Below are positions 34,925 to 44,249 of a stretch of DNA of 64,000 bases, one piece after another (position 1 is the first letter of the stretch; the number at the start of each line of letters is the position of its first letter). Source of the stretch: Oscillospiraceae bacterium (GTDB lineage Bacteria; Bacillota; Clostridia; Oscillospirales; Ruminococcaceae); the NCBI GenBank assembly GCA_017481565.1, contig JAFUOZ010000007.1, forward strand, positions 28,159-92,158, in the 5' to 3' direction. The notes under the pieces are model-generated. The model worked only from the letters and a program-made list of their open reading frames with translations. It was not told the origin of the DNA and searched no databases. The position numbers were made by a program, and so were the translations under genes.

Positions 34925-36130
34925 TTCAACGCCCTTCATAAGTGCATCAATTATCTCGGGATATCTCCATGTAAGTTCGGCTCTGTTAAGAAGTCCGAAG
35001 GTCTCTCCTGTTACAAAGGCATTGTTATCCCACCATACACATGGTATGCCGTATTCCTTTGCCTTCTTTACATAATACTCCGCATGAGCTGTTCTTGCTT
35101 CTGTATTGAAACGGTTTCTTGTACCGAATTCACCGATAACAACAGGTGTACCGTTCTTTAAGAAACGATCCTCTACTCTTGCCATTACCAAATCAATATC
35201 ATTTGTATCGGAGGTATTATCAACGCTCCATTCCTTTGTGCCGTTGTCTGCAAGAGAAAAGCTGTAGGGTGTATATGCATGAACAGATACGATAACTCTG
35301 TCATCTTCCGGAACAACAAATTCATCAAGTACCTTTGGCTCTGAGGAGGCTGCATAGGTGGGTACCATAAGGCTTCTCTTAGGATTATTCTTTCCCGATG
35401 CTCTTATTGTATCAACAAAAACCTGATTCAGTTGATTGATACAATCACGTGATTCTTCGTCTCCGCCTGTCCACTCAAGAGGTGTTCCCTTAAGTCTTGG
35501 TTCGTTCATGCCCTCAAAGATAAGATGCTCATCATAACCGCCGAAACGTTCCGCTATCTGCTTCCATACAGCCGCAAGCTGAGTCTTTGCGGATTCAAGA
35601 TTATCATAGGTGGGCATATGCCATTCCTCATGATGCAGATTAAGTATAACATACATATCATTGTCGATACCGTAGTTTACAACTTCCTGAACACGATCAA
35701 GCCATGCTTCGTCAATAGTATACTCGGGAGCCTCGCCGAGATGCTGGAACCAGGTCACAGGTACACGGAGAACATTGAAGCCTGCATTCTTTACCATATC
35801 TATCATGGTCTTAGTGGTAACGGGATTTCCCCATGCAGTCTCATATTTACTTATTTCCGAGCCTGCCAGAATACTTTCGTTTACTGCATCAAGAGTATTT
35901 CCCAGATTCCAGCCGATCTTCATTTCAGCAACCACCTGAGCAGCTGTCATATCACGCATTTCATCGTTTGTGTGAGTATCCTTTACAGAGGTTTCCTCTG
36001 CTGCTTCGGTAACCGCTGCGGTCGTTTCGCCGTTATCGGCTGTATCATCCGATTTACCGCCGCAGCCCACCAACATTCCGGCCGAAAGCATACACGCTGT
36101 CAAAGCAGCAACAAGCTTCTTGAATTTCAT
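34922..36130 (-). CDS. Lipoprotein GH5 endoglucanase/cellulase
   Basis: A lipoprotein signal (MKFKKLVAALTACM..., lipobox LVGC with Cys23) and a Thr/Ala/Glu-rich linker lead to a GH5 barrel (about 55-400). GWNLGNTLDA, the acid/base Glu210 in IFEGMNEPR, VSVHAYTPY and the nucleophile Glu334 in VVIGEFGT are typical of bacterial cellulases and xyloglucanases of this family. The enzyme should be tethered to the outer face of the cytoplasmic membrane and cut beta-1,4-glucan or related chains. No dockerin or carbohydrate-binding module is present, so it is not a cellulosome component. Confidence 0.93.
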   Translation of the reverse strand: MKFKKLVAALTACMLSAGMLVGCGGKSDDTADNGETTAAVTEAAEETSVKDTHTNDEMRDMTAAQVVAEMKIGWNLGNTLDAVNESILAGSEISKYETAWGNPVTTKTMIDMVKNAGFNVLRVPVTWFQHLGEAPEYTIDEAWLDRVQEVVNYGIDNDMYVILNLHHEEWHMPTYDNLESAKTQLAAVWKQIAERFGGYDEHLIFEGMNEPRLKGTPLEWTGGDEESRDCINQLNQVFVDTIRASGKNNPKRSLMVPTYAASSEPKVLDEFVVPEDDRVIVSVHAYTPYSFSLADNGTKEWSVDNTSDTNDIDLVMARVEDRFLKNGTPVVIGEFGTRNRFNTEARTAHAEYYVKKAKEYGIPCVWWDNNAFVTGETFGLLNRAELTWRYPEIIDALMKGVE

Positions 36131-36144
36131 ATCTTTTCTTCCTT

Positions 36145-36657
36145 TCAGATAAAATCTTTAATTCTGTCTATCTCATTATAAAGCATTTCCGTATAGTCCG
36201 ATGACAGCAGAAAGCTGCCGCTGTCAAGCATAGAGGAAATCTGCTGCCTTGTGACCCATTTTACTTCGGCAACCTCCTCTTCCTGAAGTGAAAGCTCCTC
36301 CGCTTCAACATCGGCAAAGCAGAAATACACTCCCGCAAAGCTGTCATGTCTGCGCAGAATAAAGGCAAGATGCGGCTCATAGCTACCCGCGGATAATCCC
36401 AGCTCCTCGGAAAGCTCCCTTTTCATGCCGCTCAGGATATCCTCTCCCGAAAGCACGCTTCCGCCTGTTACCGACCACATTCCCGGGTGACGCTTGACAG
36501 TCTCAGCTCGCCTCTGAATAAGAAGCTGTCCATTTCTGTTCACAGGCCATATATGTACAACAAGATGATAATCCCCTTTTTCAAGAGGAACTCCCCTTTC
36601 ATGAACTCTGCCTGTTTTTTCCATACAGCCGTTATAGATATCCCAAAGTTCTGTCAT
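36145..36657 (-). CDS. Nudix hydrolase
   Basis: The Nudix box G-x5-E-x7-RE-x2-EE-x-G is complete (GGSVLSGEDILSG followed by RELSEELGL, residues ~67-90). The N-terminal WDIYNGCMEKTG... pattern resembles Nudix proteins of the isopentenyl-diphosphate isomerase-like/YfcD group, which act on small nucleoside or prenyl diphosphates. The 170-residue length fits. It lies 14 nt upstream of the GH5 gene on the same strand but without functional connection. Confidence 0.88.
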   Translation of the reverse strand: MTELWDIYNGCMEKTGRVHERGVPLEKGDYHLVVHIWPVNRNGQLLIQRRAETVKRHPGMWSVTGGSVLSGEDILSGMKRELSEELGLSAGSYEPHLAFILRRHDSFAGVYFCFADVEAEELSLQEEEVAEVKWVTRQQISSMLDSGSFLLSSDYTEMLYNEIDRIKDFI

Positions 36658-36761
36658 AATGTCAGCCTCTTTTCTGCATAATATATATTTATTGTACTAC
36701 AACATACTCTAAAATATCAATAACTAACTTTTGCGGAAATAAGAATAAATAACATCTGATA

Positions 36762-37577
36762 TTATTCTTCCGTTATTTTATCGGGATAAGCTACGATATG
36801 AGGTTTATCTGTATTCCCTTTTTCAAAAAAACGCCACAGCTCATGATCTGTATTATCATCGGGTACAGTCGCAAATAAAAAATCCTTTTCCGTTTCTATA
36901 ATGATCTGACAGTTATCCTTTACCTCTGCATTTATGACTGTAAGAGGCATATACTCTTCAATAAGTTTTTCCGATTTGACACGGAAAAGAGAGTTTTTCA
37001 TTTCATATTCAGTAAAATTACCCTCAAAAAAGCTGCCGTCATTATTATCTGTATACATATCAATATCTGAACAGATGATATTTTTCCTATGCTTAAGAAA
37101 CCACCTGCACTGAACATCGAGACTATATGTATACCCCATTTTTTCAAAATGCAGCCACAGCATATCTGTACAGTTTCCTAACCGAATAAGCGCTGAACCT
37201 GTAAGAGCGTTTTTTATTTCATCTTTTAAAAGCTTTTTCTTATATTCACATATATTCATTATATTATCATGATCGTCATCAACATAAAGGCTATTGTCGT
37301 AATCTGTCAGGCTGTCAATAATATACGAAGTCATATCATTAAAAGAATAAGTTATATCACATATACAGCTGACTTTATAGGGTATCTGAGCAAGCTCATC
37401 ATCAGAAAAAGCATATCCGCTGTCTGAAATATCCATGAAAAAATGACCGCCCTGAAATTCAGCATATGATCTGTCGTCATCTATAACTGAAATACAGGCG
37501 TTTTTTCCGAAAGCAGCTTTAAGCCTTTCACAAGCAGAAGCAGCATCACATTGAAAAAAGATAAAAAGATCATACAT
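36762..37577 (-). CDS. Hypothetical acidic cytosolic protein, 271 aa
   Basis: I do not recognise this protein. It is soluble, acidic, with no signal peptide, membrane segment or catalytic motif. It has many aromatic residues, and segments such as GGHFFMDISDSGYAF and LWRFFEKG. Its composition resembles small immunity or SMI1-like proteins, but this is weak. A good GGAGG precedes the start. The AT content is a little higher than that of its neighbours. Confidence 0.7.
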   Translation of the reverse strand: MYDLFIFFQCDAASACERLKAAFGKNACISVIDDDRSYAEFQGGHFFMDISDSGYAFSDDELAQIPYKVSCICDITYSFNDMTSYIIDSLTDYDNSLYVDDDHDNIMNICEYKKKLLKDEIKNALTGSALIRLGNCTDMLWLHFEKMGYTYSLDVQCRWFLKHRKNIICSDIDMYTDNNDGSFFEGNFTEYEMKNSLFRVKSEKLIEEYMPLTVINAEVKDNCQIIIETEKDFLFATVPDDNTDHELWRFFEKGNTDKPHIVAYPDKITEE

Positions 37578-37643
37578 TTTTGTTTTTCCTCCTGCAAAAA
37601 ATACTCTGATGTTAAAAATATACCGAAAAATTCAAACAAGGTG

Positions 37644-37672
37644 TTGCATTTTTTGTTTATATATGTTATAAT
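37644..37672 (+). promoter_or_regulatory. Promoter of the DtxR-like gene
   Basis: TTGCAT (37644-37649) and TATAAT (37667-37672) are 17 nt apart. Confidence 0.6.
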
Positions 37673-37711
37673 AATATAAGTAATTAATTGACCCCGAAAG
37701 GAGCAGCGGAA

Positions 37712-38095
37712 ATGGCAATTTACGAATCAGGCGAGGATTATCTTGAAACCATACTGATACTTCAGCGCCGTACAGGTTATGTGCGTTCGGTTGATATCGC
37801 AAATGAGTTGGGATATTCAAAGCCGAGTATCAGCCGTGCAGTTCTTATTCTGAAAAATAACGGTTATATCACCGTTGAACCCAGCGGACAGATCCTGCTT
37901 ACCGAGCTTGGTATGCAGAAAGCCTCGGGTATATATGACCGTCACCTTATAATACATGAATTTTTTGAGCAGGTGCTTGGTATTGACTCAGAAACTGCCG
38001 ACAGCGACGCATGCAAGATCGAGCATGTTATAAGTGAAGAAAGCTACCGCCGCTTAAAGGATTTTGTTATCTCCCAGAGACCTGACAATGACTGA
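37712..38095 (+). CDS. DtxR/MntR-family metal-dependent repressor
   Basis: This 127-residue protein has an N-terminal winged helix (SVDIANELGYSKPSISRAV) and the helical dimerisation/metal domain, but no C-terminal SH3 domain, so its layout is MntR-like. Metal ligands align with the family: Asp9 and Glu12 in EDYLE, His78 in RHL, and Cys101-x2-Glu104-His105. The Cys at the position of MntR Glu99 is what iron-dependent DtxR/IdeR proteins have. GAAAGGAG lies 9 nt before ATG 37712. No iron or manganese transporter is next to it, so its targets are elsewhere. Confidence 0.85.
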   Translation: MAIYESGEDYLETILILQRRTGYVRSVDIANELGYSKPSISRAVLILKNNGYITVEPSGQILLTELGMQKASGIYDRHLIIHEFFEQVLGIDSETADSDACKIEHVISEESYRRLKDFVISQRPDND

Positions 38096-38178
38096 AACCG
38101 ATAAGTGTACAGATGCCGCATCGGTAAAACAGAACGGCAGAAATATTCCTGTATAACAGATCTCAATTTATATATTAA

Positions 38179-38210
38179 AATGACCCGTGAAAAAATTTTC
38201 ATGGGTCATG
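38179..38210. terminator. Bidirectional terminator
   Basis: ATGACCCGTGAAAA and TTTTCATGGGTCAT pair over about 13 bp between the convergent DtxR-like and queH genes. Confidence 0.75.
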
Positions 38211-38246
38211 CTTATTTATCAACATATAACACGACTATTTTGTATA

Positions 38247-38897
38247 CTATTTTAAATTATCCGCTTGTTCATTTACCCGTCTGTCACGCTCTGCTTTGGA
38301 ATAAACACAGCCGCAGTAATCCTGACGATAAAGTCCGTATTCCTTGGAAAGCATGATCGACCTCTGATATCCGCCCTTTTTCTTGAAATCTGAGGGAAGA
38401 TGCTTTACCTTATAAAGCTCCCCAAGCTCATTTCCTATCTCATTGAGCTTTTCCGCATTTTTCATGGGACTGATAGTCAGTGTAGTGGTAAAATAATCAA
38501 AGCCGCCCTCTGCCGCAAGTTTTGCAGCCTCTTCCAGACGGAGACGGTAACATCGGAAGCACCGCTCACCGCCTTCGGGACAGCTCTCATATCCCCTTGC
38601 AATATCATAAAAAAGCTCACTCTGCCAATCTGCACCGATAAAGCTTACCTTATTCTTCACATCAAGCTGTGAAATAAGTCTTTTCTGCTCCTCAATACGT
38701 TTCTGATATTCGCTTTCAGGGAAAATATTTGGATTATAATAAAACACCGTTATCCTGAAATACTGTGAAAGATATTCCAGAACATAGCTTGAACAGGGCG
38801 CACAGCAGCTGTGCAGAAGCAGTGAGGGGATCTCCCCTTCGTCCAGATCTGCAATAAGCCTGTCAAGCTCTCTCTGATAATTCACCTTGCCCTGCAT
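38247..38897 (-). CDS. queH: Epoxyqueuosine reductase QueH
   Basis: QueH (formerly DUF208) carries out the last step of queuosine tRNA modification, reducing epoxyqueuosine. The cysteine ligands are all visible: HSCCAPCSS near residue 29, ERCFRCYRLR near residue 110 and DYCGCVYS near residue 194. The 216-residue length is standard. It overlaps the end of the SGNH lipoprotein gene by 1 nt, so the two are cotranscribed. No other queuosine gene is in the window. Confidence 0.93.
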   Translation of the reverse strand: MQGKVNYQRELDRLIADLDEGEIPSLLLHSCCAPCSSYVLEYLSQYFRITVFYYNPNIFPESEYQKRIEEQKRLISQLDVKNKVSFIGADWQSELFYDIARGYESCPEGGERCFRCYRLRLEEAAKLAAEGGFDYFTTTLTISPMKNAEKLNEIGNELGELYKVKHLPSDFKKKGGYQRSIMLSKEYGLYRQDYCGCVYSKAERDRRVNEQADNLK

Positions 38898-39760
38898 CAG
38901 CTTAATGTATACTGTATCTTGCTGAGGAGCAGCTTATATGCGGTAGGCTTGAAATGTACACCGTCAGGCTCTGCATAGTAATGTACAAAATAACCCTCGT
39001 TATCCTCAAGTACAGTGGTGATATCAATATAATGAACGCCCATATCACCGCACATTTCGGAAAGACGGCTGTTATATTCATGAATTTTCTCCATGACCTC
39101 CAGCTCCTCATTGGAATCATCATATTCCTTGGTAACGGGAGGAACGGAAAGACATACTATCTGTGTTTCGGGACTGCACCTTGATATTTCCTTGATTATC
39201 TCTTCAATACCCTCCAGCATATTGCTGCAGGCAAGCCACTCAACTCCGTTTGAACCAAGCATGATATACGCTCTTTTCGGAGCGACTGCGGCAGCTTTAT
39301 CCGCAAGAAGAATATCACCGTCAGCAGTGGTCACTGCTGTATCAAGGGCTGTGAGAGGATTAAGTCCGATTTTTGCAAATACGCTTTCCTCGGGAAGAAT
39401 ACCATATCCCGAAAAGCCTGTAGTAATTGAATCTCCGATAAAAAGATCGCCCTCAAAGAATTCCTCGTCATATTCGGGAGTGAAATCAAATTCCTCCTTG
39501 ACGCCGTTTTCATCATAGAAAGCAGGTGTTTCGGTAACGGCAGCTGTTATAACTCCCATTTCCTCGTTTGCGGCTGCCACACCCTCTGTCTGATCGGGAG
39601 AAGCATCCGCCTTGTTTGTTACTACAACAGCCTCTTCGCCCGACACCTTATCAATAGAAGGTATAATACTGTCCTTATCACTGTCTACAGCTGTTCCGCA
39701 GCCTGTCAGCATTACTGCGGTCATAACCAAAGCAAAAATGTATTTCGCTCTTATTTTCAT
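38897..39760 (-). CDS. SGNH-hydrolase-type lipoprotein
   Basis: A lipoprotein signal with lipobox LTGC (Cys21) is followed by an acidic linker and an SGNH/GDSL hydrolase domain (about 100-287). Block I is FIGDSITTG, block III includes GSNG, and the catalytic D-x-x-H is in DGVHF near the C-terminus. It should act as an esterase or deacetylase at the outer membrane face, possibly on cell-wall or plant polysaccharide acetyl groups. It is cotranscribed with queH. Confidence 0.85.
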   Translation of the reverse strand: MKIRAKYIFALVMTAVMLTGCGTAVDSDKDSIIPSIDKVSGEEAVVVTNKADASPDQTEGVAAANEEMGVITAAVTETPAFYDENGVKEEFDFTPEYDEEFFEGDLFIGDSITTGFSGYGILPEESVFAKIGLNPLTALDTAVTTADGDILLADKAAAVAPKRAYIMLGSNGVEWLACSNMLEGIEEIIKEISRCSPETQIVCLSVPPVTKEYDDSNEELEVMEKIHEYNSRLSEMCGDMGVHYIDITTVLEDNEGYFVHYYAEPDGVHFKPTAYKLLLSKIQYTLS

Positions 39761-40081
39761 TGATGAAATTCTTCTTTCTGTACTATATATTTTTAAGTCG
39801 TGAAAAAGCCGATAACAAATATACTGTTGACTGTCTATAACTGATAATTAATAAATGTCAGTAAAAATTTATCGGTTATTTACTGTTGAAAATCAATTAT
39901 TCACTGTTTTGTTACCGTCATCTTTTTCTTGTACTAAATGGCACAAATATATTATAGCATATATTTTCAAAAAGGTACAGTATTTTTACGAAAAAAATGT
40001 CACTAAAAATCACATAGAATATCCGTTATTTTTTGTCACTTATTTGTAACCTTTATACAATTATGATTACAAAGTAAAAAA
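39761..40081. other. AT-rich intergenic region without a gene
   Basis: About 320 nt between the SGNH lipoprotein gene (start at 39760) and the histidine kinase terminator. It contains AT-rich -10-like sequence near 39950 but no complete promoter I would defend, and no open frame with a ribosome site. Confidence 0.5.
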
Positions 40082-40112
40082 ACAGCGGCACACTATATAT
40101 TTATGCGCCGCT
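40082..40112 (-). terminator. Terminator of the rqcH-RR-HK operon
   Basis: CAGCGGC and GCCGCTG form the stem; on the minus strand TTTTTTTA follows. It lies 12 nt beyond the kinase stop. Confidence 0.8.
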
Positions 40113-40123
40113 GACTGAATTTT

Positions 40124-41062
40124 TCATATTACTTCTCTGCGGTTAAGATATACTCCGAAAACAGTACCTTTTCCTTTTTCCGAGGATACCTTTATATATC
40201 CGCCCTCAGAAACTATTATCTGTCTTGCAAGATAAAGACCTATTCCAAGTCCCTCACGGTCGGCAAATTCTCCCGAACGATAGAACCGTGAAAATATCTG
40301 TGCCTGTTCATCTTCGGGAATACCCCGTCCCGTATCAGATATTTCAATGCATACGAACATTTCATATTCCTTTACGGATATTTTTACGCCGCCCTTATCG
40401 GTATATTTTATTGCATTGTCTACGATATTCCAGACAGCCTCTGTTGTCCACTTCATATCAAACACTGCTGATTCGTCACCGCAGGAAAGCTCTAAATAAA
40501 GTGATTTTTCCTCTGCCTTAAGCTTTGCCTGTGAAATAATATCCTCCAGCATGGGAGAAATATTATTGCTTACGGGAGAAAGTGAGATTATCCCCGTTTC
40601 AAGACGAGAAAGCTTAACCAGCGATTTTATCAGAAAGGAAAGCTTTTCCGACTGACTGCTTATCCTTTCCGCATATTCTCTCATTTCGGGAGATAATTCT
40701 CCTTCACTTAAAAGCTCCGAATAAAGCAGTATATTTGAAACGGGAGTTTTTGTCTGATGTGAAATATCTGCAATAAGAGTTTTTATCTTATCCTTTTCCT
40801 CGGCGGTTTTTCTTGCGGATATCTCCGATGAGGTAAGATATTTCCACAGCTTGCTTTCCAGCGAGGAAAGCTCCGATTCATCAAAATGTGCTTCGGTAAA
40901 GCTGCCGTCAATGGCTTTATCAAGCATTTCATCAAGCTTTTTTATCAGTGAACGGGTCTTATGATGCTCATATATTGCTGCAGTCACTGATATAATCACT
41001 GCAATAACCGCTGTTATAATGATAATATCAATATATCCCACATATAAAACCTTGTCATTCAT
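40124..41062 (-). CDS. Sensor histidine kinase
   Basis: One or two N-terminal membrane segments (residues ~10-30) and no extracellular domain are followed by HisKA with His102 in ADISHQTKTPVSN, and a HATPase domain with NAIKYTDKG (N-box), DTGRGIPEDE (G1) and GLGIGLYLAR (G2). The HQTKTP variant is typical of Firmicutes intramembrane-sensing kinases. It overlaps the response regulator gene by 8 nt. The signal is unknown; no transporter lies next to it. Confidence 0.9.
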   Translation of the reverse strand: MNDKVLYVGYIDIIIITAVIAVIISVTAAIYEHHKTRSLIKKLDEMLDKAIDGSFTEAHFDESELSSLESKLWKYLTSSEISARKTAEEKDKIKTLIADISHQTKTPVSNILLYSELLSEGELSPEMREYAERISSQSEKLSFLIKSLVKLSRLETGIISLSPVSNNISPMLEDIISQAKLKAEEKSLYLELSCGDESAVFDMKWTTEAVWNIVDNAIKYTDKGGVKISVKEYEMFVCIEISDTGRGIPEDEQAQIFSRFYRSGEFADREGLGIGLYLARQIIVSEGGYIKVSSEKGKGTVFGVYLNRREVI

Positions 41063-41726
41063 CTTTTTTCACCCAGACATAGCCTATTCCGTAAACGGTT
41101 TTTATGTATTCCTTTGCGGAAAGCTTGTCCCTCAGTCTTTTTACGGTAACGGACAGAGCATTTTCATCAACATATTCCGCCCCGTCTGTCCAAATCCTGT
41201 CCACCAGCTTTTCACGGGACAGAGTTATTCCCGCATTATCGGTAAGCAGCTTAAGAAGCTTCTGCTCCGTTTTGCTCAGCTCGGTCATAACACCGTTTAC
41301 GGAAAATTCCATACGTTCAAAATCGAATATATATTCACCGTATACAAATCTGCTTTTTGACGGCTGAACAGTCTTTCTCAGCTGAGTATTCACCCTTGCA
41401 CGAAGTACTGCCAGACTGAAAGGCTTGGTTATATAGTCATCTGCTCCAGCTTCAAGACCTGCCACGATATCCGATTCCAGATCATTTGCGGTAAGCATTA
41501 TAACGGGGATATTATATGCTGACTTTATCTGAGGAAGAAAATCAAAGCCGTTTCCGTCAGGAAGATTAACATCTAAGATAACAAGTGAAAAGCCATTTTC
41601 CGAAAGTGCCTTTTTTGCCGCTGATATACTGCCCGCACTTTCTGTACCGATATTATCGGCAGACAACGCCCTGCACAGACCTGCCGCAAGAGCGCTGTCG
41701 TCCTCGACTATTAGTATTTTTTTCAT
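41055..41726 (-). CDS. OmpR-family response regulator
   Basis: The receiver domain has VEDD, the phospho-acceptor Asp52 in VILDVNLP, T-A and TKPF; the C-terminal winged helix ends in VYGIGYVW. At 223 residues it is standard. AAGGGAG precedes ATG 41726 and lies in the 12-nt gap after rqcH. It overlaps the kinase gene, giving a classic pair. Confidence 0.9.
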   Translation of the reverse strand: MKKILIVEDDSALAAGLCRALSADNIGTESAGSISAAKKALSENGFSLVILDVNLPDGNGFDFLPQIKSAYNIPVIMLTANDLESDIVAGLEAGADDYITKPFSLAVLRARVNTQLRKTVQPSKSRFVYGEYIFDFERMEFSVNGVMTELSKTEQKLLKLLTDNAGITLSREKLVDRIWTDGAEYVDENALSVTVKRLRDKLSAKEYIKTVYGIGYVWVKKDE

Positions 41727-41738
41727 CAGGTTTCTCCC

Positions 41739-43508
41739 TTATGATATTCCCTCATATTCTTTTATTTCATCGTCCTCAAAGGGCTTTACATACAGAGTTC
41801 TGTTTCCCGTAAATATGACCTTTCCAGGCTTTGAGCCTGCAGGCTTTTTCACCAGCTTTACAGGCACATAGTCAACAGGCACCTGAGAGGAGCTTTTCGC
41901 CTTGCTGTGATAAGCCGCAAGACGAGCCGCAAACATTATAGTTTCATCGGGAACGGCAGTACCCTCGGCAAAAATTATAACATGAGAACCGGGAATATCC
42001 TTTGTATGAAGCCATATATCCGTTTTTTCGGCTGTTTTCATGGTAAGCTTGTCATTCTGAAGATTGTTTCTTCCCACGGCTACCCTGTATCCGTCGGGAG
42101 ATGTGAACATCAGAGGCGGCTTTGACTTAGGCGGCTTTGATTTTCCTCTCTGCGCCCTGATATATCCCTGCTCGGCAAGCTCGGCACGAAGCTCGCCTAT
42201 CTCGTCCTCGCCCTGTGCTCTTGTAAGTGCGTCAAAAACGCTTTCGATGTACATAAGCTCTTCCTCACCCTTTGCGATCTGCTCGGTGAGTATTTTTTCC
42301 GCTGTATCGGCTTTTCTGTATTCCGCATAATATTTCTGCATATTCTGCGACGGAGTAAGCCTGCGGTCAAGCTCAATTTTTATGGTCTCCATTTCCTCGG
42401 AATAGAAATTTTCCGTTTCTATAGATCCCATGCCCTTTTCGATACGATATATATTCGCTGAAATAAGATCGCCCTTAAGCTTATACACTTCTCTTTCGGC
42501 AGACTGTGCAAGCTCTTCCTTCTGAGCCGCAAGCCTGCGTGAAATTCTGTCGGTGGAATTCAGAAGCAGACGATAAAGATCGTTTGCTCTCTGCTTCATT
42601 CTTGAAATACTGTCTCGCTGAGTATAAAAATAATCAAGTGCAGCCGCAGCTGAGGGAAGCTCCTTTGTGATCATAAGAGCGCCGTACTGATGAATTTCCG
42701 TAAAGCAGAAATCCTTAAGCATACCGTCCTTGTCCTTTATGACTGTAAAGTGACAGTCTCCCGAAAGCACTGCTTCACGGGTGCGCTTTATTGTATAGCA
42801 AAGTCTGTCGCAGATATCCTCGGTAAGAGTATAAAGAGAAACGTCCTCACCCCTTGCCGCATAGAATACCCATTCACGGGCAAGCACAGGAGAAATACCC
42901 TCGAAAATTTTAATAAGTGCCTTGGGAAGCTGCATATCGCATACCGCCTTCTGTTTTTCGATAGCGGCGATGATATCCGATTTTTCACACTCTAAAAAGT
43001 TAAGTCTTTCATCTCTTGGGGGCAGCTGATAACGCATTCCGGGAAGTACAAGACGTTCTCTTGACATTTCATCGTCAACACGCTTGATGCTGTCGATTAT
43101 CTTTCCCTCGCTGTTTATCACTATCATATTTGAATATTTGCCCATGATCTCACAGGCAAGAGTTATGGTTACAACATCGCCAAGCTCGTTTACCGCTTCA
43201 AAATCAAGATAGAGAATACGTTCCAGTCCGTCCTGACGAACAGCGGTAAGTCTGCCGCAGTTAAGATGCTTTCTGAGAAGCATACAGAACATAGGCGGTA
43301 CCTTGGGATTTTCCGCAGGCTGTTCGGTTATATGCACTCTTGCGGAAGCGGCGGAGGCTGAAATAAGCAGCTTTACTCCGCCTGAACGGGTCCTCATGCT
43401 TATTATGATCTCTTCTCGTGAGGGCTGATGTATCTTTTCAACACGTCCGCCGATAAGTGTTGAAAGTTCATTTTTTATTATGTGTAAATAGGTTCCGTCA
43501 AGCGCCAT
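41739..43508 (-). CDS. rqcH: RqcH (NFACT-family ribosome quality control protein)
   Basis: RqcH binds obstructed 50S subunits and recruits tRNA-Ala to add alanine tails that mark stalled chains for degradation. The protein begins MALDGTYLHIIKNEL, has the NFACT-N fold, a central coiled coil (about 290-410) and a C-terminal NFACT-R domain with DIWLHTKDIPGSHVII near residue 490. The 589-residue length is normal. It was formerly annotated as fibronectin-binding protein. RqcP, its partner, is encoded at 50924-51166. Confidence 0.92.
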   Translation of the reverse strand: MALDGTYLHIIKNELSTLIGGRVEKIHQPSREEIIISMRTRSGGVKLLISASAASARVHITEQPAENPKVPPMFCMLLRKHLNCGRLTAVRQDGLERILYLDFEAVNELGDVVTITLACEIMGKYSNMIVINSEGKIIDSIKRVDDEMSRERLVLPGMRYQLPPRDERLNFLECEKSDIIAAIEKQKAVCDMQLPKALIKIFEGISPVLAREWVFYAARGEDVSLYTLTEDICDRLCYTIKRTREAVLSGDCHFTVIKDKDGMLKDFCFTEIHQYGALMITKELPSAAAALDYFYTQRDSISRMKQRANDLYRLLLNSTDRISRRLAAQKEELAQSAEREVYKLKGDLISANIYRIEKGMGSIETENFYSEEMETIKIELDRRLTPSQNMQKYYAEYRKADTAEKILTEQIAKGEEELMYIESVFDALTRAQGEDEIGELRAELAEQGYIRAQRGKSKPPKSKPPLMFTSPDGYRVAVGRNNLQNDKLTMKTAEKTDIWLHTKDIPGSHVIIFAEGTAVPDETIMFAARLAAYHSKAKSSSQVPVDYVPVKLVKKPAGSKPGKVIFTGNRTLYVKPFEDDEIKEYEGIS

Positions 43509-43524
43509 GTTATTTCAATCCTTT

Positions 43525-43821
43525 CTATTTTGCCTTATAATCCTTATACCAATGTCTGTATGCCTGTTTATATGTGGGGAAACGACCTCTGAGCCATGAG
43601 TCCCTGTTGTTCCATTCTCTTTTAAGTTCTTCCTCACTCATATATAAAACATAATCATGGATATCCCAGCTGTCAAAAGCTTTTCTGTAGCAGGAAAAAT
43701 TTCCTATGTTTTTCTTTCTGCGTATTTTGCGGTTGGCATAGGTTTTCATGTGAAATCTGCGGCTTATCCTGCAGCTGTCTCCATCTCTTATACATGGGGT
43801 CTTTTTATAGCTTCTGCTCAT
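43525..43821 (-). CDS. Small basic hypothetical protein, 98 aa (MSRSYKKTP type)
   Basis: This protein is strongly basic and aromatic-rich: MSRSYKKTPC..., ANRKIRRKK in the middle and a Trp/Tyr-rich end. The MSRSYKKTP opening defines a small family often seen in toxin-immunity neighbourhoods; its function is unknown. Its start overlaps the stop of the DUF6881-like gene by 4 nt (ATGA), so the two are coupled. rqcH follows after 16 nt. Confidence 0.75.
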   Translation of the reverse strand: MSRSYKKTPCIRDGDSCRISRRFHMKTYANRKIRRKKNIGNFSCYRKAFDSWDIHDYVLYMSEEELKREWNNRDSWLRGRFPTYKQAYRHWYKDYKAK

Positions 43822-44138
43822 GATATCACCTGTTTCGGAAATGATATATCTCCCGTATAAAAACTGCTATTATATATTTCCTCAAATTCATCCTTTGTAA
43901 TATGTTCAGCATAAAAATCCTTGTCCGCATTTATTAAGTTGACCGTGGGAACAGGTGCTTCCGTCACAAATTCGGAATTTTCGGTTACATTGATAATTTT
44001 TCCGTTGGGATATACCTCGGTCATTCTTGTAGCATAGCGATCATTTTTTGTATCTACTTCATAAAAAAGCAGAGGAAAATTATCTTCATTCACATACCAT
44101 TTTATATATTCATATCTTTCCGTGGTTATCCCTCCCAT
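43818..44138 (-). CDS. DUF6881-like immunity-type protein
   Basis: The YEYIKWYVNEDNFPLLFYEVD opening and R-Y-A-T-R-M-T-E-V-Y-P-N-G-K resemble the DUF6881 group of small proteins found among polymorphic-toxin immunity genes. It is soluble, about 106 residues from ATG 44138; a GTG at 44165 would begin almost at the predicted transcription start and lacks a ribosome site. It is first in a coupled pair with the MSRSYKKTP gene. Confidence 0.65.
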   Translation of the reverse strand: MGGITTERYEYIKWYVNEDNFPLLFYEVDTKNDRYATRMTEVYPNGKIINVTENSEFVTEAPVPTVNLINADKDFYAEHITKDEFEEIYNSSFYTGDISFPKQVIS

Positions 44139-44171
44139 AGTGAACCGCCGAACAGACAGTTTCACTAATTT

Positions 44172-44200
44172 ATTATATCACTATACGGAATTTATGTCAA
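44172..44200 (-). promoter_or_regulatory. Promoter of the DUF6881-like gene
   Basis: On the minus strand TTGACA (44200-44195) and TATAAT (44177-44172) are 17 nt apart, a perfect consensus. Confidence 0.75.
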
Positions 44201-44212
44201 CCGGATTATTCC

Positions 44213-44243
44213 AACAAAAAAGGATATGCACATATGCATATCC
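44213..44243 (-). terminator. Terminator of the acetyltransferase gene
   Basis: GGATATGCA and TGCATATCC form a 9-bp stem; on the minus strand a T-run follows. It lies 7 nt beyond the stop codon. Confidence 0.8.
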
Positions 44244-44249
44244 CCTGAT

